64,000 nucleotides of DNA from Christensenellaceae bacterium Phil1 (GTDB lineage Bacteria > Bacillota > Clostridia > Christensenellales > CAG-138), in assembly GCA_001940855.1 (NCBI GenBank), contig MSGS01000031.1, forward strand, positions 150,867 to 214,866, given 5' to 3'. Shown here piece by piece: positions 52,301-59,708 of the stretch. The notes beneath the pieces are model-generated. The model did no database searches. It had not been told where the DNA came from and saw only the letters and a program-made list of their open reading frames with translations. The number at the start of each line of letters is the position of its first letter. Positions within the stretch are counted from its first letter, which is position 1. Made by a program: the position numbers and the translations under genes.

Positions 52301-53492
52301 CGTAGTTATAATTTACGGTAATGTTAACAGGGTTGCCCTTCCACGTCACATACAGAGTTATGACTTTGTCCTGAACATTTGTAAGGTTCTTTACCGTGCC
52401 GCCATCCTGTACGGTGGGAGTCATATAGCCTTTATATGTGCTCCATCCGCTGAATGTGTAGCCCGTGCGGGTAAACCTGCCTTCGGCAAGAGGAATTGTT
52501 ACTTCCTGGTCATAGGTTGCAGAGATACTATCCATGCTGCCTTCGCCGCCGTCAGCATCAAATGCTATGGTATAGGTTATGGGAGCCCATTTGCCGGTAT
52601 AGGTTATATCCTCGTTTATGACGGTTTCTGCGGTAAGCTGAACACTTCCATTAAACCAGCCATCGAAGTTATAACCGGTACGTTTGATTGCCGCGGGGAT
52701 ATTGTTAGCGCCTATCTGCGCGCCCTTGGCAACGGCAACGGTTTTATCCTTGGTGGTGCCATAATTATAATTGAACGTTACGGTAACGGCATCGGCCCAC
52801 ACGGCATAAAGATCCATAGCCGTATCGGTTTCTATAGCCGCCTTATCGGCATAGGTTACTGCACCGTCCTTGACGGTAGCCCAGCCAGCGAACAGCTTGC
52901 CTTCGCAGGTGAAGGCGTTGGCATTAAGCACGCCCTTGCCGCCATATATGTTCTGCGTGGCGGTTTCATTGGTGCCGTTGTTGGCATGCAGCGTTATGAT
53001 AGTAGGAGCGCCTGCACTAAAGCCACGGACATATATGCAGTCGTCATTTTTATCGCCGCTGCTGTCCTTTTTGTAAACGATTGTTACAACATCACCCTTT
53101 TTGGCGTCTATTACAAGCCGCGTCCAGTCTATTATGCCGCTTACGCCGTCTACAAGCGTTTTGTTTCCCTGAGTGATGGTCAGCTTATCATATTTTTGTT
53201 CTGTAGAAACCTTATATTCAAATATAAGGTTTGTATCGGCGGTCATTGTTAGCTTCAACGTGCTGGAGCTGTTTGATTTGCCCTTATTGCCGCTCATCAG
53301 CACGTCCTCGCCGTCAAGCGTGGTTACTTTCCATTTGTTGGTGCTGCTCGATGATCCGGGCTCAGTCTCTGCTATGAGCGGGAGTCCGGTGAAAAAGTCG
53401 TCGAACGTTTTGTTGGCTGCAAGTGCGGACGCCGGCAGTATGCTTGCAAGCATCAGCAGCACAAGCAGCAGGGACAGAAGTTTTTTCTTCAT
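49305..53492 (-). CDS. Secreted dockerin protein with InlB-type repeats and DUF4430 domain
   Basis: 1,395 aa from ATG 53492 (AGGAGG 12 nt upstream). Signal peptide 1-25; beta-rich N-domain to ~160; about six InlB/Flg_new-type repeats between 165 and 650 with the RTGYxFxGW core; helical and Ig-like (aBig-type) regions ~655-1025; DUF4430, transcobalamin-like C-terminal domain, ~1184-1298 (GPWSGWMFTVNGSSPML, ILKKGDIIRFYYV); a CxxC knuckle at 1317-1320; type I dockerin 1328-1386 with two calcium loops (DVNGDGEVTSTDAG, DVNGDGQVTSSDAG). The dockerin should bind the cohesin encoded downstream. DUF4430 is related to the C-terminal part of intrinsic factor and transcobalamin, so cobalamin binding is a fair guess but unproven. 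Confidence 0.88.
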   Translation of the reverse strand: MKKKLLSLLLVLLMLASILPASALAANKTFDDFFTGLPLIAETEPGSSSSTNKWKVTTLDGEDVLMSGNKGKSNSSSTLKLTMTADTNLIFEYKVSTEQKYDKLTITQGNKTLVDGVSGIIDWTRLVIDAKKGDVVTIVYKKDSSGDKNDDCIYVRGFSAGAPTIITLHANNGTNETATQNIYGGKGVLNANAFTCEGKLFAGWATVKDGAVTYADKAAIETDTAMDLYAVWADAVTVTFNYNYGTTKDKTVAVAKGAQIGANNIPAAIKRTGYNFDGWFNGSVQLTAETVINEDITYTGKWAPITYTIAFDADGGEGSMDSISATYDQEVTIPLAEGRFTRTGYTFSGWSTYKGYMTPTVQDGGTVKNLTNVQDKVITLYVTWKGNPVNITVNYNYDGAESITRVGMVGSHYNYVRQDDGKYKQDSLPDPTRTGWIFLGWYDAPEGGNEVTPSNKKFTAEDAENGFIMYAHWEKGITVHFDGNGYTQTINDKTVVPGKVYTNLPYLAERYMPTDKRLESWYIKLDGEGDARFGAAVTKDTDFSTMGDEVTLIAKWRGYQYIIKYNIKYSDKSSVTGTMADQAAPFGENVVLNRCTYSREGYDFAGWATSSYGSTVAYTDGATIKRDWEEDDWGDGSEDNETFNLYAVWTEAKSEEEKEADAKFTAAEEAISSTYLPTYGKDTNALTMIQAKLTAAGITDVTVSVKAGANDNYSSYNYVGVADDGTLIYKWNENGSTSSATGYVRPVFILTYKTYTKETTACNFGMGLDEAKAKAALKTVADRITVPETIESADDLTKLPKYPVKAGVDESKVDYSSSTDLELWATATWQSSSKDIAISEVSYPYFSPYKATVSIPSSDTAVVLTLKLTYSGRDDLYLYKTYNVTIKGSVVEKDVDYQELLNKMLETEDALTNPRNDSNIDKANVASDIQFFTTKDLSALSMQLYNKGFDGKYTPIKITSSNEDVISSTDVYNAARVLAYRPLPGREAKSVTITIQILDRPSGEGEATDVLASAAIEVTVQPLTQNELDTAAAFMKKVCTEEVYWDGIKKANSAKDNITGDMWSFIEIVPDGDGYKFIRTADDAKGVGVKADSIDGWYASEKYRCFRSSKDTVIKHENLLLTKPQYNTSVKIDSVLSYSEYSKYYEKFKDNADYAQFAKFYKQPISIVVKVIGTEGIDNPNAETISVTVNMDGNAIDKTFTDFNYTYTCNSADYKTGMDAVVAAITESGYTYTGNGSYLNSVTSPDGVTLGLADEKYGPWSGWMFTVNGSSPMLDETTQARLDQYILKKGDIIRFYYVECPTETRHHIRGTDDKTKCSVCGKVMPLLYGDVNGDGEVTSTDAGIVILYLKGKTELAAEQLLAADVNGDGQVTSSDAGNIILYCKGKISSFPASAN

Positions 53493-53552
53493 TGCTTGTT
53501 TAATACCTCCTAAGTTACATGTTTTGCGGTCTTTAGAGGCGCTTTTTATAAT

Positions 53553-53631
53553 AAAAAAAGCCAACGCGATTCATGCGGAGAGTATGCTTCCGTATGACAT
53601 CTTCGTTGGACTTCGGTTCTTCCGACAGTCC
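53553..53631 (-). promoter_or_regulatory. Structured leader with terminator-like end before the dockerin gene
   Basis: Minus strand: hairpin GGAC-CGG / CCG-GTCC (53631-53608), then stem CCAACG / CGTTGG (53609-53604 with 53566-53561) enclosing an inner 9-bp hairpin (one mismatch), then TTTTTTT (53559-53553). It ends the DUF2292 transcript or acts as an attenuator of the dockerin-cohesin operon 61 nt further on. I could not assign it to a riboswitch class. Confidence 0.5.
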
Positions 53632-53674
53632 GGCCTCACAGCCGTAAAACTTTTCTGCAATTTTTAGTTGTGCG

Positions 53675-53851
53675 TCACTTGATTTGAACGCTTTTTTGCA
53701 CCTCGGCATGGACGGGTTGTCCGCCTTTTACGGTGATAACAAGATGGCCGTAATCCATCTCCCGCATCAGCCTAAGCACTTGATAATCCTGCGTGGTTAT
53801 ATCCTTTACCGCATCATGCACGCTTGTGCTTTCCGCCCGGCCTTGTTCCAT
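53675..53851 (-). CDS. DUF2292 (YezD-like) small protein
   Basis: 58 aa, ATG 53851, GGGGGAGG 9 nt upstream, stop at 53675. The C-terminal half (QVLRLMREMDYGHLVITVKG) has the DUF2292 pattern L-x5-YG-x-[LV]-x-[IV]-x-[VI], as in Bacillus YezD, a small protein of unknown function reported in sulfur-related regulons. The N-terminal 20 residues are polar and variable. Sits directly behind the riboswitch-like leader and its terminator. Confidence 0.75.
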   Translation of the reverse strand: MEQGRAESTSVHDAVKDITTQDYQVLRLMREMDYGHLVITVKGGQPVHAEVQKSVQIK

Positions 53852-53900
53852 GAGCTTATACCTCCCCCTATTTTGTATTTATCCGTGTATTAACTCCGCT

Positions 53901-53929
53901 AAAAAAGACCCACACATGCCGTGCGGATC
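53901..53929 (-). terminator. Terminator in the riboswitch leader
   Basis: Minus strand: GAUCCGCAC / GUGUGGGUC, 9 continuous pairs with two G-U, 5-nt loop, followed by TTTTTT. Strong intrinsic terminator 50 nt before the DUF2292 start codon, suited to be the expression platform of the upstream aptamer. Confidence 0.75.
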
Positions 53930-53953
53930 TTGTCTTTCTTGATATTCATGAAC

Positions 53954-53986
53954 AAAAAAAGCAGCTTCCCGGTGACGGCAGGAACC
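53954..53986 (-). terminator. Second hairpin with T-run in the riboswitch leader
   Basis: Minus strand: GGTTCC / GGGAAGC imperfect stem and then TTTTTTT at 53960-53954. Weaker pairing than the next hairpin but a longer T-run. It directly follows the aptamer 3' end. Confidence 0.5.
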
Positions 53987-54001
53987 ATACGATCCTATAA
54001 C

Positions 54002-54145
54002 GTATCTGACTTATCCCGTAAAGGGCATCACAGTGACCGACTCGCGGGGCATCTCACCCACTTCCGTCTCCGAATTCATCCGGAAGGATCAACAGCTGAT
54101 ATTTGGCTTTTCCAGCGGCAAACACCGCTTTCACATATATATGTT
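54002..54145 (-). promoter_or_regulatory. Cobalamin-riboswitch-like aptamer
   Basis: Core elements of the cobalamin aptamer appear in order on the minus strand: GGAAG (54065-54061), GGGTGAGATGCCC hairpin (54059-54047, matching GGTGxxAxxCC), TCACTGTGA (54036-54028, matching the CCACTGT box), a CCC/GGG stem, and AAGTCAG (54012-54006). 5' part with GCGGTG/GCCGC stem extends to about 54130. Two T-run hairpins follow. Direction is away from the LysR-type gene and toward the DUF2292, dockerin and cohesin genes. P1 pairing was not resolved by eye. Confidence 0.72.
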
Positions 54146-54346
54146 ACAGCATATTTGCGGAATATACAACCCCTTGGGGGATATATTTTTCGTATAAGGG
54201 CTATGAAATATGCTGCGATGGTGTTTATAACAAAGGGATGGCAATTGTCTTGCAGATGGCGGCCCCGGCAGGCTAAAGCTTAACAATGTAGAAAATCTGA
54301 GTGTTGTTTGTTCTCAGAAAAAACGATATAACATAGCGCATGGTTA

Positions 54347-55279
54347 TTAAATCAGATTATTTGATATAACGCTTTCTACGCATTTCTTAATGACGTTTAG
54401 AAGTTCTACAAAATATTCTTTCTTAAGTAGCTCATGGTCATATTTGATACATAGAGGGCTTGAGAGTATCGGATCGCCTACCATCAGGAACACAGGACGC
54501 TTAATATAATGAAATTGCGCGGCATAGCTTTCTCTTGTGAAACATATTCCAAGCCCCTCTGATGCCAGCTGCATTGCCGTCTCAATGTGAGCTATTTCGG
54601 TATAGTTCTTTATCTTAAATGAGTTTTGCCTACAAAATGAGTCAATATCACTCCGCAAACTTGCGCCGTGAGGAGACAAAATGAAAGGACCGTTTACAGT
54701 ATGTATGTCTATCCATCTGTAACTCATATCCGGAAGGTATACGCTTGCGCCGATTACCGGATCTGTTCTTGAGACGGTTAATAGCACTTTTTCGTTTAGC
54801 AGGACTTCTCCATCATTGCTATCTATACCAAATTGGTCGTTGTATATCAATATATCAAGGGCTTTATCTTCGTATTTTTCTATCAAAGATGCCCATTCAC
54901 CAAGTGTAAACTGCAATTCAACATCCGGATACTTCTCTCGGAAGTTCTTTATGATGTTTACGGTAAGTGTAGTGCTGCGCTTTCGTTGAAGTCCTATTCG
55001 GATTCGACCGGTAATGCCAGCGCGAATGTCATTTACCTCTCGTTCAAACTCATCCTGCAACTCTATCATTTGGCGTGCTTTGTGCACATACAGTTCTCCA
55101 GTATATGTGAGTTTCAGGTTTTTACCGCTGCGATCGAAGAGTTGTATGCCCATCGACTTTTCTACATTGCTTATGTACATACTAAGAGCCGGCTGGGATA
55201 TATACAGCCGTTTAGCCGCTTCTGTTATGGAACCACATTCTGCCAATGTGCATATATATTCTTGGGTCTTAAGGTTCAT
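54347..55279 (-). CDS. LysR-family transcriptional regulator
   Basis: 310 aa. N-terminal helix-turn-helix MNLKTQEYICTLAECGSITEAAKRLYISQPALSMYISNVEK, effector domain with two lobes (GRIRIGLQRKRSTTLTVNI; DILIYNDQFG). Divergent from the M20/peptide-import operon with a 378-bp gap, so it probably controls that operon and itself. GGGGGGG precedes the ATG. Ligand unknown, perhaps a peptide breakdown product. Confidence 0.93.
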   Translation of the reverse strand: MNLKTQEYICTLAECGSITEAAKRLYISQPALSMYISNVEKSMGIQLFDRSGKNLKLTYTGELYVHKARQMIELQDEFEREVNDIRAGITGRIRIGLQRKRSTTLTVNIIKNFREKYPDVELQFTLGEWASLIEKYEDKALDILIYNDQFGIDSNDGEVLLNEKVLLTVSRTDPVIGASVYLPDMSYRWIDIHTVNGPFILSPHGASLRSDIDSFCRQNSFKIKNYTEIAHIETAMQLASEGLGICFTRESYAAQFHYIKRPVFLMVGDPILSSPLCIKYDHELLKKEYFVELLNVIKKCVESVISNNLI

Positions 55280-55321
55280 GACAGCCCCCCCTTTTTTATA
55301 TATTTATACTTCTGAATATCT

Positions 55322-55334
55322 CTATTGTCAATAG
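55322..55334. promoter_or_regulatory. Palindrome, candidate LysR-type site
   Basis: CTATTG-T-CAATAG, a perfect 13-mer palindrome 43 bp upstream of the lysR-type start codon. A related pair, TTATTTGTCGATAA (55351-55364) and TTATCAACAATAA (55401-55413), forms an imperfect inverted repeat whose right arm lies between the -35 and -10 boxes of the operon promoter. Both suit a LysR-type regulator; unproven. Confidence 0.45.
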
Positions 55335-55390
55335 CGCTTATAAGAAAATATTATTTGTCGATAATACCATATTTACATTATTTTAAGATA

Positions 55391-55419
55391 TTGCTTAATT
55401 TTATCAACAATAATATAAT
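55391..55419 (+). promoter_or_regulatory. Promoter of the M20/peptide-import operon
   Basis: TTGCTT (55391-55396), 17-nt spacer, TATAAT (55414-55419). Leaves a leader of about 230 nt before the first gene, in which I see no clear structured element. Confidence 0.6.
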
Positions 55420-55657
55420 TACATACTTTAACTCGTGTGGCTATTTGTCTTTGTATGATGACTTGAACAACAGAACCTTATGATTAGCCGAGACTAATTT
55501 ATCTACTGTGATTGGCATAGCGCAGAACACTGTCACCACACAACCAATAATAAAGTCTTATTGTTAGGATAAGCAAATTCGACTTTTGTTTTTAGACCAT
55601 AGCGCTTACAATTTTAATCAACAACTAAGTACATTCGTCAAAAAAGGGGAAAAGAAA

Positions 55658-56848
55658 ATGGATGAAATAAAATCCTTAATGGATCAGTCTATTGATAACA
55701 TACGTGAAGAGCTGTGGGCGCTTGGCGATAGTATTTATGATAATCCGGAAGTGGCTTTGCATGAAGTGTTTGCGAGTACTTTGCTTGAAGATTGGCTTGA
55801 ACAGCATGGATTCAACGTAACCAGAGGCTTGGGCACGATGAGTACTGCTTTCCGTGCTACCTATGAAAATGGAGCGGGAGGCCCATCCATTGGACTGCTT
55901 TGTGAATATGATGCGCTTCCGGGACTTGGGCACGCCTGCGGACATCACCTCCAAGGCCCTTGTATAATAGCAGCGGCCAATGCCATAAAAGAAGCTAGCA
56001 TAGATAAGCCGTATAAGTTGGTAATATATGGTACCCCTGCAGAAGAAAACCTTGCCGGCAAAATAACTATGCTTGAAGAGGGCTGCTTTAGGGATATTGA
56101 TGTGGCACTTATGATGCACGGTAGCCCGACGACAACTTGCGACATTAAGTCCATGGCTAATTACCACATTGATGTTGTGTTTGAAGGTAAAAGCTCCCAT
56201 GCGGCAATAAATCCGGATAAAGGCCGCAGTGCCTTGGATGCTCTACTGCTTACATTCCAAGGTATAGAGTTCCTCAGGGAACATGTTCCAGAAGATTCCC
56301 GCATGCATTATACTGTGGCGGATACATATAACATTCCTGCCAATGTTGTTCCAGACAAGGCCAAAGGCAGCTTCATACTCAGGTCTTTCAATATGTACAC
56401 GTTGGAAAACATATTCTCCAGATTTGAGCGCATAGTGCATGGTGCGGCAGAAATGACCGAAACTACGGCCACAATAAAGGTACAATCTCATATGGCGGCC
56501 AAAATACCGGTACTTTCATTGAACAAACTACTGATTGACTGTGCTGAAGAGATTGGCGCTCCACGCATAAGCGGTCCAAGGAAGAAGCCAGGCTCAACCG
56601 ATTTTGCAAACGTTATGGAAATTGTTCCCGGCTCCTGCATTCGCGTAGCATTTGTGCCTGAAAACGCAGCGTCCCATTCGCAGGAGTTTCTTGCAAACGG
56701 AAAAGCGGAAACAGGTCACAATGCAATAATATATGGTGCAAAGGTGCTTGCTAATGCAGCATATGAAATGATAAAGGATGATTCGCTTCTTGCTGAAATA
56801 AAAGATGAGTTTATTCGCAATAAGAATAAAATGAAAGAGGAGGCATAG
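55658..56848 (+). CDS. M20-family amidohydrolase/peptidase
   Basis: Metal-dependent amidohydrolase, 396 aa from ATG 55658 (AAGGGGA upstream; the open frame extends 24 codons earlier). Motifs: CEYDALPGLGHACGHH (metal His/Asp), GTPAEEN (catalytic Glu pair), MMHGSPTTT, and dimerisation insert with SHAAINPDKG. Closest to AbgB / N-acyl-amino-acid or aminobenzoyl-glutamate hydrolases. First gene of the import operon; would cleave the imported compound in the cytosol. Confidence 0.92.
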   Translation: MDEIKSLMDQSIDNIREELWALGDSIYDNPEVALHEVFASTLLEDWLEQHGFNVTRGLGTMSTAFRATYENGAGGPSIGLLCEYDALPGLGHACGHHLQGPCIIAAANAIKEASIDKPYKLVIYGTPAEENLAGKITMLEEGCFRDIDVALMMHGSPTTTCDIKSMANYHIDVVFEGKSSHAAINPDKGRSALDALLLTFQGIEFLREHVPEDSRMHYTVADTYNIPANVVPDKAKGSFILRSFNMYTLENIFSRFERIVHGAAEMTETTATIKVQSHMAAKIPVLSLNKLLIDCAEEIGAPRISGPRKKPGSTDFANVMEIVPGSCIRVAFVPENAASHSQEFLANGKAETGHNAIIYGAKVLANAAYEMIKDDSLLAEIKDEFIRNKNKMKEEA

Positions 56849-56852
56849 TGGT

Positions 56853-57809
56853 ATGTGGAAATACGTATTAAAGCGATTATTGCTGCTTATTCCCGTAATG
56901 CTTGGCACGATACTTGTGGTGTTCTTCATAATGGATCAGTCTGATGTTGACCCTGCTAAGGTGATGCTAGGCGATGCGGCTACAGAAGAAACCATAGCGC
57001 AGCTGCATGAAGAACTAGGATTGGATGATCCATTTCTTGTAAGGTATGCAAGATATGTACTGAACCTGATTAAAGGAGATATGGGTACATCCTATAACTA
57101 CCATACTCCTGTTGCAAATCAGATTGCAGCAAGGCTGCCAAATACAATATTGCTTGCAGGCACCGCTGTGCTGCTTACTATAATTGTTGGTATCCCGATA
57201 GGTGTATTGGCGGCAAAAAAGCAGTATAGCTTCTTTGATAACATATCAATGGTGTTTTGCCTGTTTGGCGCTGCATCGCCTGCATTCTGGATAGGCCTTA
57301 TACTCGTTCTTGTGTTTAGTCTTAAATTACCTATCCTTCCAGCATCTGGAATGGGCAAAGGCTTCATCAACTGTCTCCTATCTCTCATTCTTCCAGCTAT
57401 AACGTTGAGTCTGCATGGTACGGCTACTGCTGCGAGGACTACGCGATCATCAATGCTTGATACGATACGCCAGGATTACATTGACACGGCGCGGGCTAAA
57501 GGTACTAGCGAGAAGGTGATTACTCGCAAGCATATGCTGAGAAATGCACTGATACCCGTAATTACGGCTGTTGGTCTAAACTTTGGTGTTCTGCTTGGCG
57601 GGTCAGTATTGACTGAAACGGTGTTCGCATGGCCGGGAATAGGAAGGTATGTAATAGAATCCATAAAAACGCAGGATATCCCAAGCGTATTGGGCTGCGT
57701 AGTAACCCTTTCTGTGATGTTTACGATTGTTAATGTTCTTGTTGATATTCTGTACGCCTTTGTTGATCCACGTATAAAGGCACAGTACAAGCGTGCTGGG
57801 AGGAAATAA
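56853..57809 (+). CDS. dppB: Oligopeptide ABC permease (DppB-like)
   Basis: 318 aa, six helices. N-terminal WKYVLKRLLLLIPVMLGTILVVF, EAA loop DYIDTARAKGTSEKVITRKHMLRNAL. Four base pairs after the M20 gene stop; two base pairs before the next gene. Complete and typical. Confidence 0.95.
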   Translation: MWKYVLKRLLLLIPVMLGTILVVFFIMDQSDVDPAKVMLGDAATEETIAQLHEELGLDDPFLVRYARYVLNLIKGDMGTSYNYHTPVANQIAARLPNTILLAGTAVLLTIIVGIPIGVLAAKKQYSFFDNISMVFCLFGAASPAFWIGLILVLVFSLKLPILPASGMGKGFINCLLSLILPAITLSLHGTATAARTTRSSMLDTIRQDYIDTARAKGTSEKVITRKHMLRNALIPVITAVGLNFGVLLGGSVLTETVFAWPGIGRYVIESIKTQDIPSVLGCVVTLSVMFTIVNVLVDILYAFVDPRIKAQYKRAGRK

Positions 57810-57811
57810 CC

Positions 57812-58723
57812 ATGAATGAAAAGCAAACCGGCAATATAGTAACTAATGGTATAAACAGCCGCAGCTTATGGGCCGAAGCATGGCTAAGGTTCAAACGTAA
57901 TCGCGTAGCTGTTGCCGGACTAATATTCGTTGCCTTTCTTATCGTCGTATCAATAGCTACCTTGGTATTGGATTTGGTTACGTCCAATGAAATATACAAT
58001 GCTTACGTTGTAAAGCAGAACCTTTCTCTAAAATTGGCTCCGCCGAGTGCTGAACACGTATTCGGCTGTGATGAATATGGCCGCGACATACTTTTCAGGC
58101 TTATCTGGGGTACGAGATATTCTTTGTTCATTGGTGTTGTATCCATAGCCATAGCGCTTGTAGGCGGCGGTATACTTGGTTCTATTGCCGGATTCTATGG
58201 CGGAAAAGTGGACCAAATGATTATGCGAGTGATGGATGTATTCCTTTCTATTCCTTCTATGGTTATGGCAATAGCAATCGTATCGGCCTTAGGTACAGGC
58301 ATGACGAACTTGCTCTTTTCAATAGCTGTGCCGCAGATACCACGCCTTGCAAGAATTGTCAGGGCATCTGTAATGTCTGTAAAGGATAGGGAATTTGTGG
58401 AAGCAGCGCGTTCAGTTGGCGCTGGTGATTTTGAGATAATACTCAAGTATATAATTCCAAATGCCCTCTCCCCTATCATTGTTCAGGCATCGCTGAGTGT
58501 AGGCGCTGCAATCTTGTCAATAGCAGGTCTTAGCTTCCTTGGCATAGGCGTGCAGCCACCTGCACCGGAGTGGGGTTCAATCCTTAATGCAGCCCGCACA
58601 TATATGAGAGATGCTTGGCATATTTCAGTCATTCCTGGATTGATGATAATGATAACGGTACTTTCGTTGAATGTTGCAGGAGATGGACTGCGCGATGCGC
58701 TTGATCCAAAGCTGAAAAACTAA
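57812..58723 (+). CDS. dppC: Oligopeptide ABC permease (DppC-like)
   Basis: 303 aa. N-terminal helix after a 30-residue tail, FGCDEYGRDILFRLIWGTRYSLF and EAA loop FVEAARSVGAGDFEIILKYIIPNAL; ends in DGLRDALDPKLKN, as DppC proteins do. GGAGG 8 nt upstream. Confidence 0.95.
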   Translation: MNEKQTGNIVTNGINSRSLWAEAWLRFKRNRVAVAGLIFVAFLIVVSIATLVLDLVTSNEIYNAYVVKQNLSLKLAPPSAEHVFGCDEYGRDILFRLIWGTRYSLFIGVVSIAIALVGGGILGSIAGFYGGKVDQMIMRVMDVFLSIPSMVMAIAIVSALGTGMTNLLFSIAVPQIPRLARIVRASVMSVKDREFVEAARSVGAGDFEIILKYIIPNALSPIIVQASLSVGAAILSIAGLSFLGIGVQPPAPEWGSILNAARTYMRDAWHISVIPGLMIMITVLSLNVAGDGLRDALDPKLKN

Positions 58724-58736
58724 ATGGAGATATCAC

Positions 58737-59693
58737 ATGAGCTTTTTAAGTATTGATAATTTAAAAGTTGACTACGTGACTGATGATGGCATTGTTCATG
58801 CACTTAACGGCGTAAGTCTTGAACTGGTGCAGGGTGAAACGCTTGGCCTTGTAGGTGAAACCGGAGCCGGCAAAACGACAATGGCCAAATGCATAATGGG
58901 AATATTGCCAAAGCGTACCGGAAAAATCAGGTCCGGAGAAATAACGTTTGAAGAAAAGAATTTGTTAAAGTGCTCCGAAAAAGAGTTGCAAAGTATTCGC
59001 GGCGCACAGATAGCCATGATATTCCAGGACCCTATGACCTCACTCAATCCTGTTCTTACGGTTGGTGAGCAGATAGCTGAAGCCGTTGAAAACCACGAGC
59101 GTTGTGGCAAGGCGCGCGCTATGGAGCGTGCTGAAGAAATGCTGGAACTTGTAGGCATACCGGCAGAGCGTGTGCATGAATATCCGCATCAGTTTTCTGG
59201 CGGCATGAAGCAGAGGGTTGTTATAGCTATTGCACTGGCATGTAATCCTAAAATGCTTATAGCGGATGAACCTACGACGGCGCTTGACGTTACCATACAG
59301 GCTCAGGTTCTGGAAATGATGCAGTCACTTAAGCGTCAGCTTAATACATCGATGCTGCTGATAACGCATGACCTTGGTGTTGTTGCCCAGAATTGCGACC
59401 GTGTTGCGGTTATATATGCCGGTGAGATAGTTGAATATGGCACAGTAATGGACGTGTTCAAACGCATGAAACACCCGTACACACAAGGTTTATTCTCTTC
59501 CATACCGCAGATAAACGCAGATGTGAAACGGCTCAACTCAATTCCGGGATTGATGCTTGATCCAACGCTTGATGTAGAAGGATGTAGGTTCTGCGACAGG
59601 TGCAAATATGCTACCGAAGAATGTCGTATCAACCATCCGGAATTAGTTGAAATCGAGTCCGGCCATTCCGTGCGGTGTTTTCAGAAGAAATAA
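58737..59693 (+). CDS. dppD: Oligopeptide ABC ATP-binding protein (DppD-like)
   Basis: 318 aa: Walker A GETGAGKTT, Q-loop FQDPMTSLNP, signature FSGGMKQRV, Walker B LIADEPTTALDV, H-loop ITHD, and the C-terminal Cys-rich oligopeptide motif (CRFCDRCKYATEEC). Works with the DppF-like subunit. Confidence 0.95.
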   Translation: MSFLSIDNLKVDYVTDDGIVHALNGVSLELVQGETLGLVGETGAGKTTMAKCIMGILPKRTGKIRSGEITFEEKNLLKCSEKELQSIRGAQIAMIFQDPMTSLNPVLTVGEQIAEAVENHERCGKARAMERAEEMLELVGIPAERVHEYPHQFSGGMKQRVVIAIALACNPKMLIADEPTTALDVTIQAQVLEMMQSLKRQLNTSMLLITHDLGVVAQNCDRVAVIYAGEIVEYGTVMDVFKRMKHPYTQGLFSSIPQINADVKRLNSIPGLMLDPTLDVEGCRFCDRCKYATEECRINHPELVEIESGHSVRCFQKK

Positions 59694-59708
59694 GGAGGGC
59701 GAGCGCAT

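Noticed and set aside
53553-53631. c-di-GMP, glycine or THF riboswitch
   Set aside because: I looked for their conserved core strings in the structured leader and did not find them; kept only as an unassigned structure.
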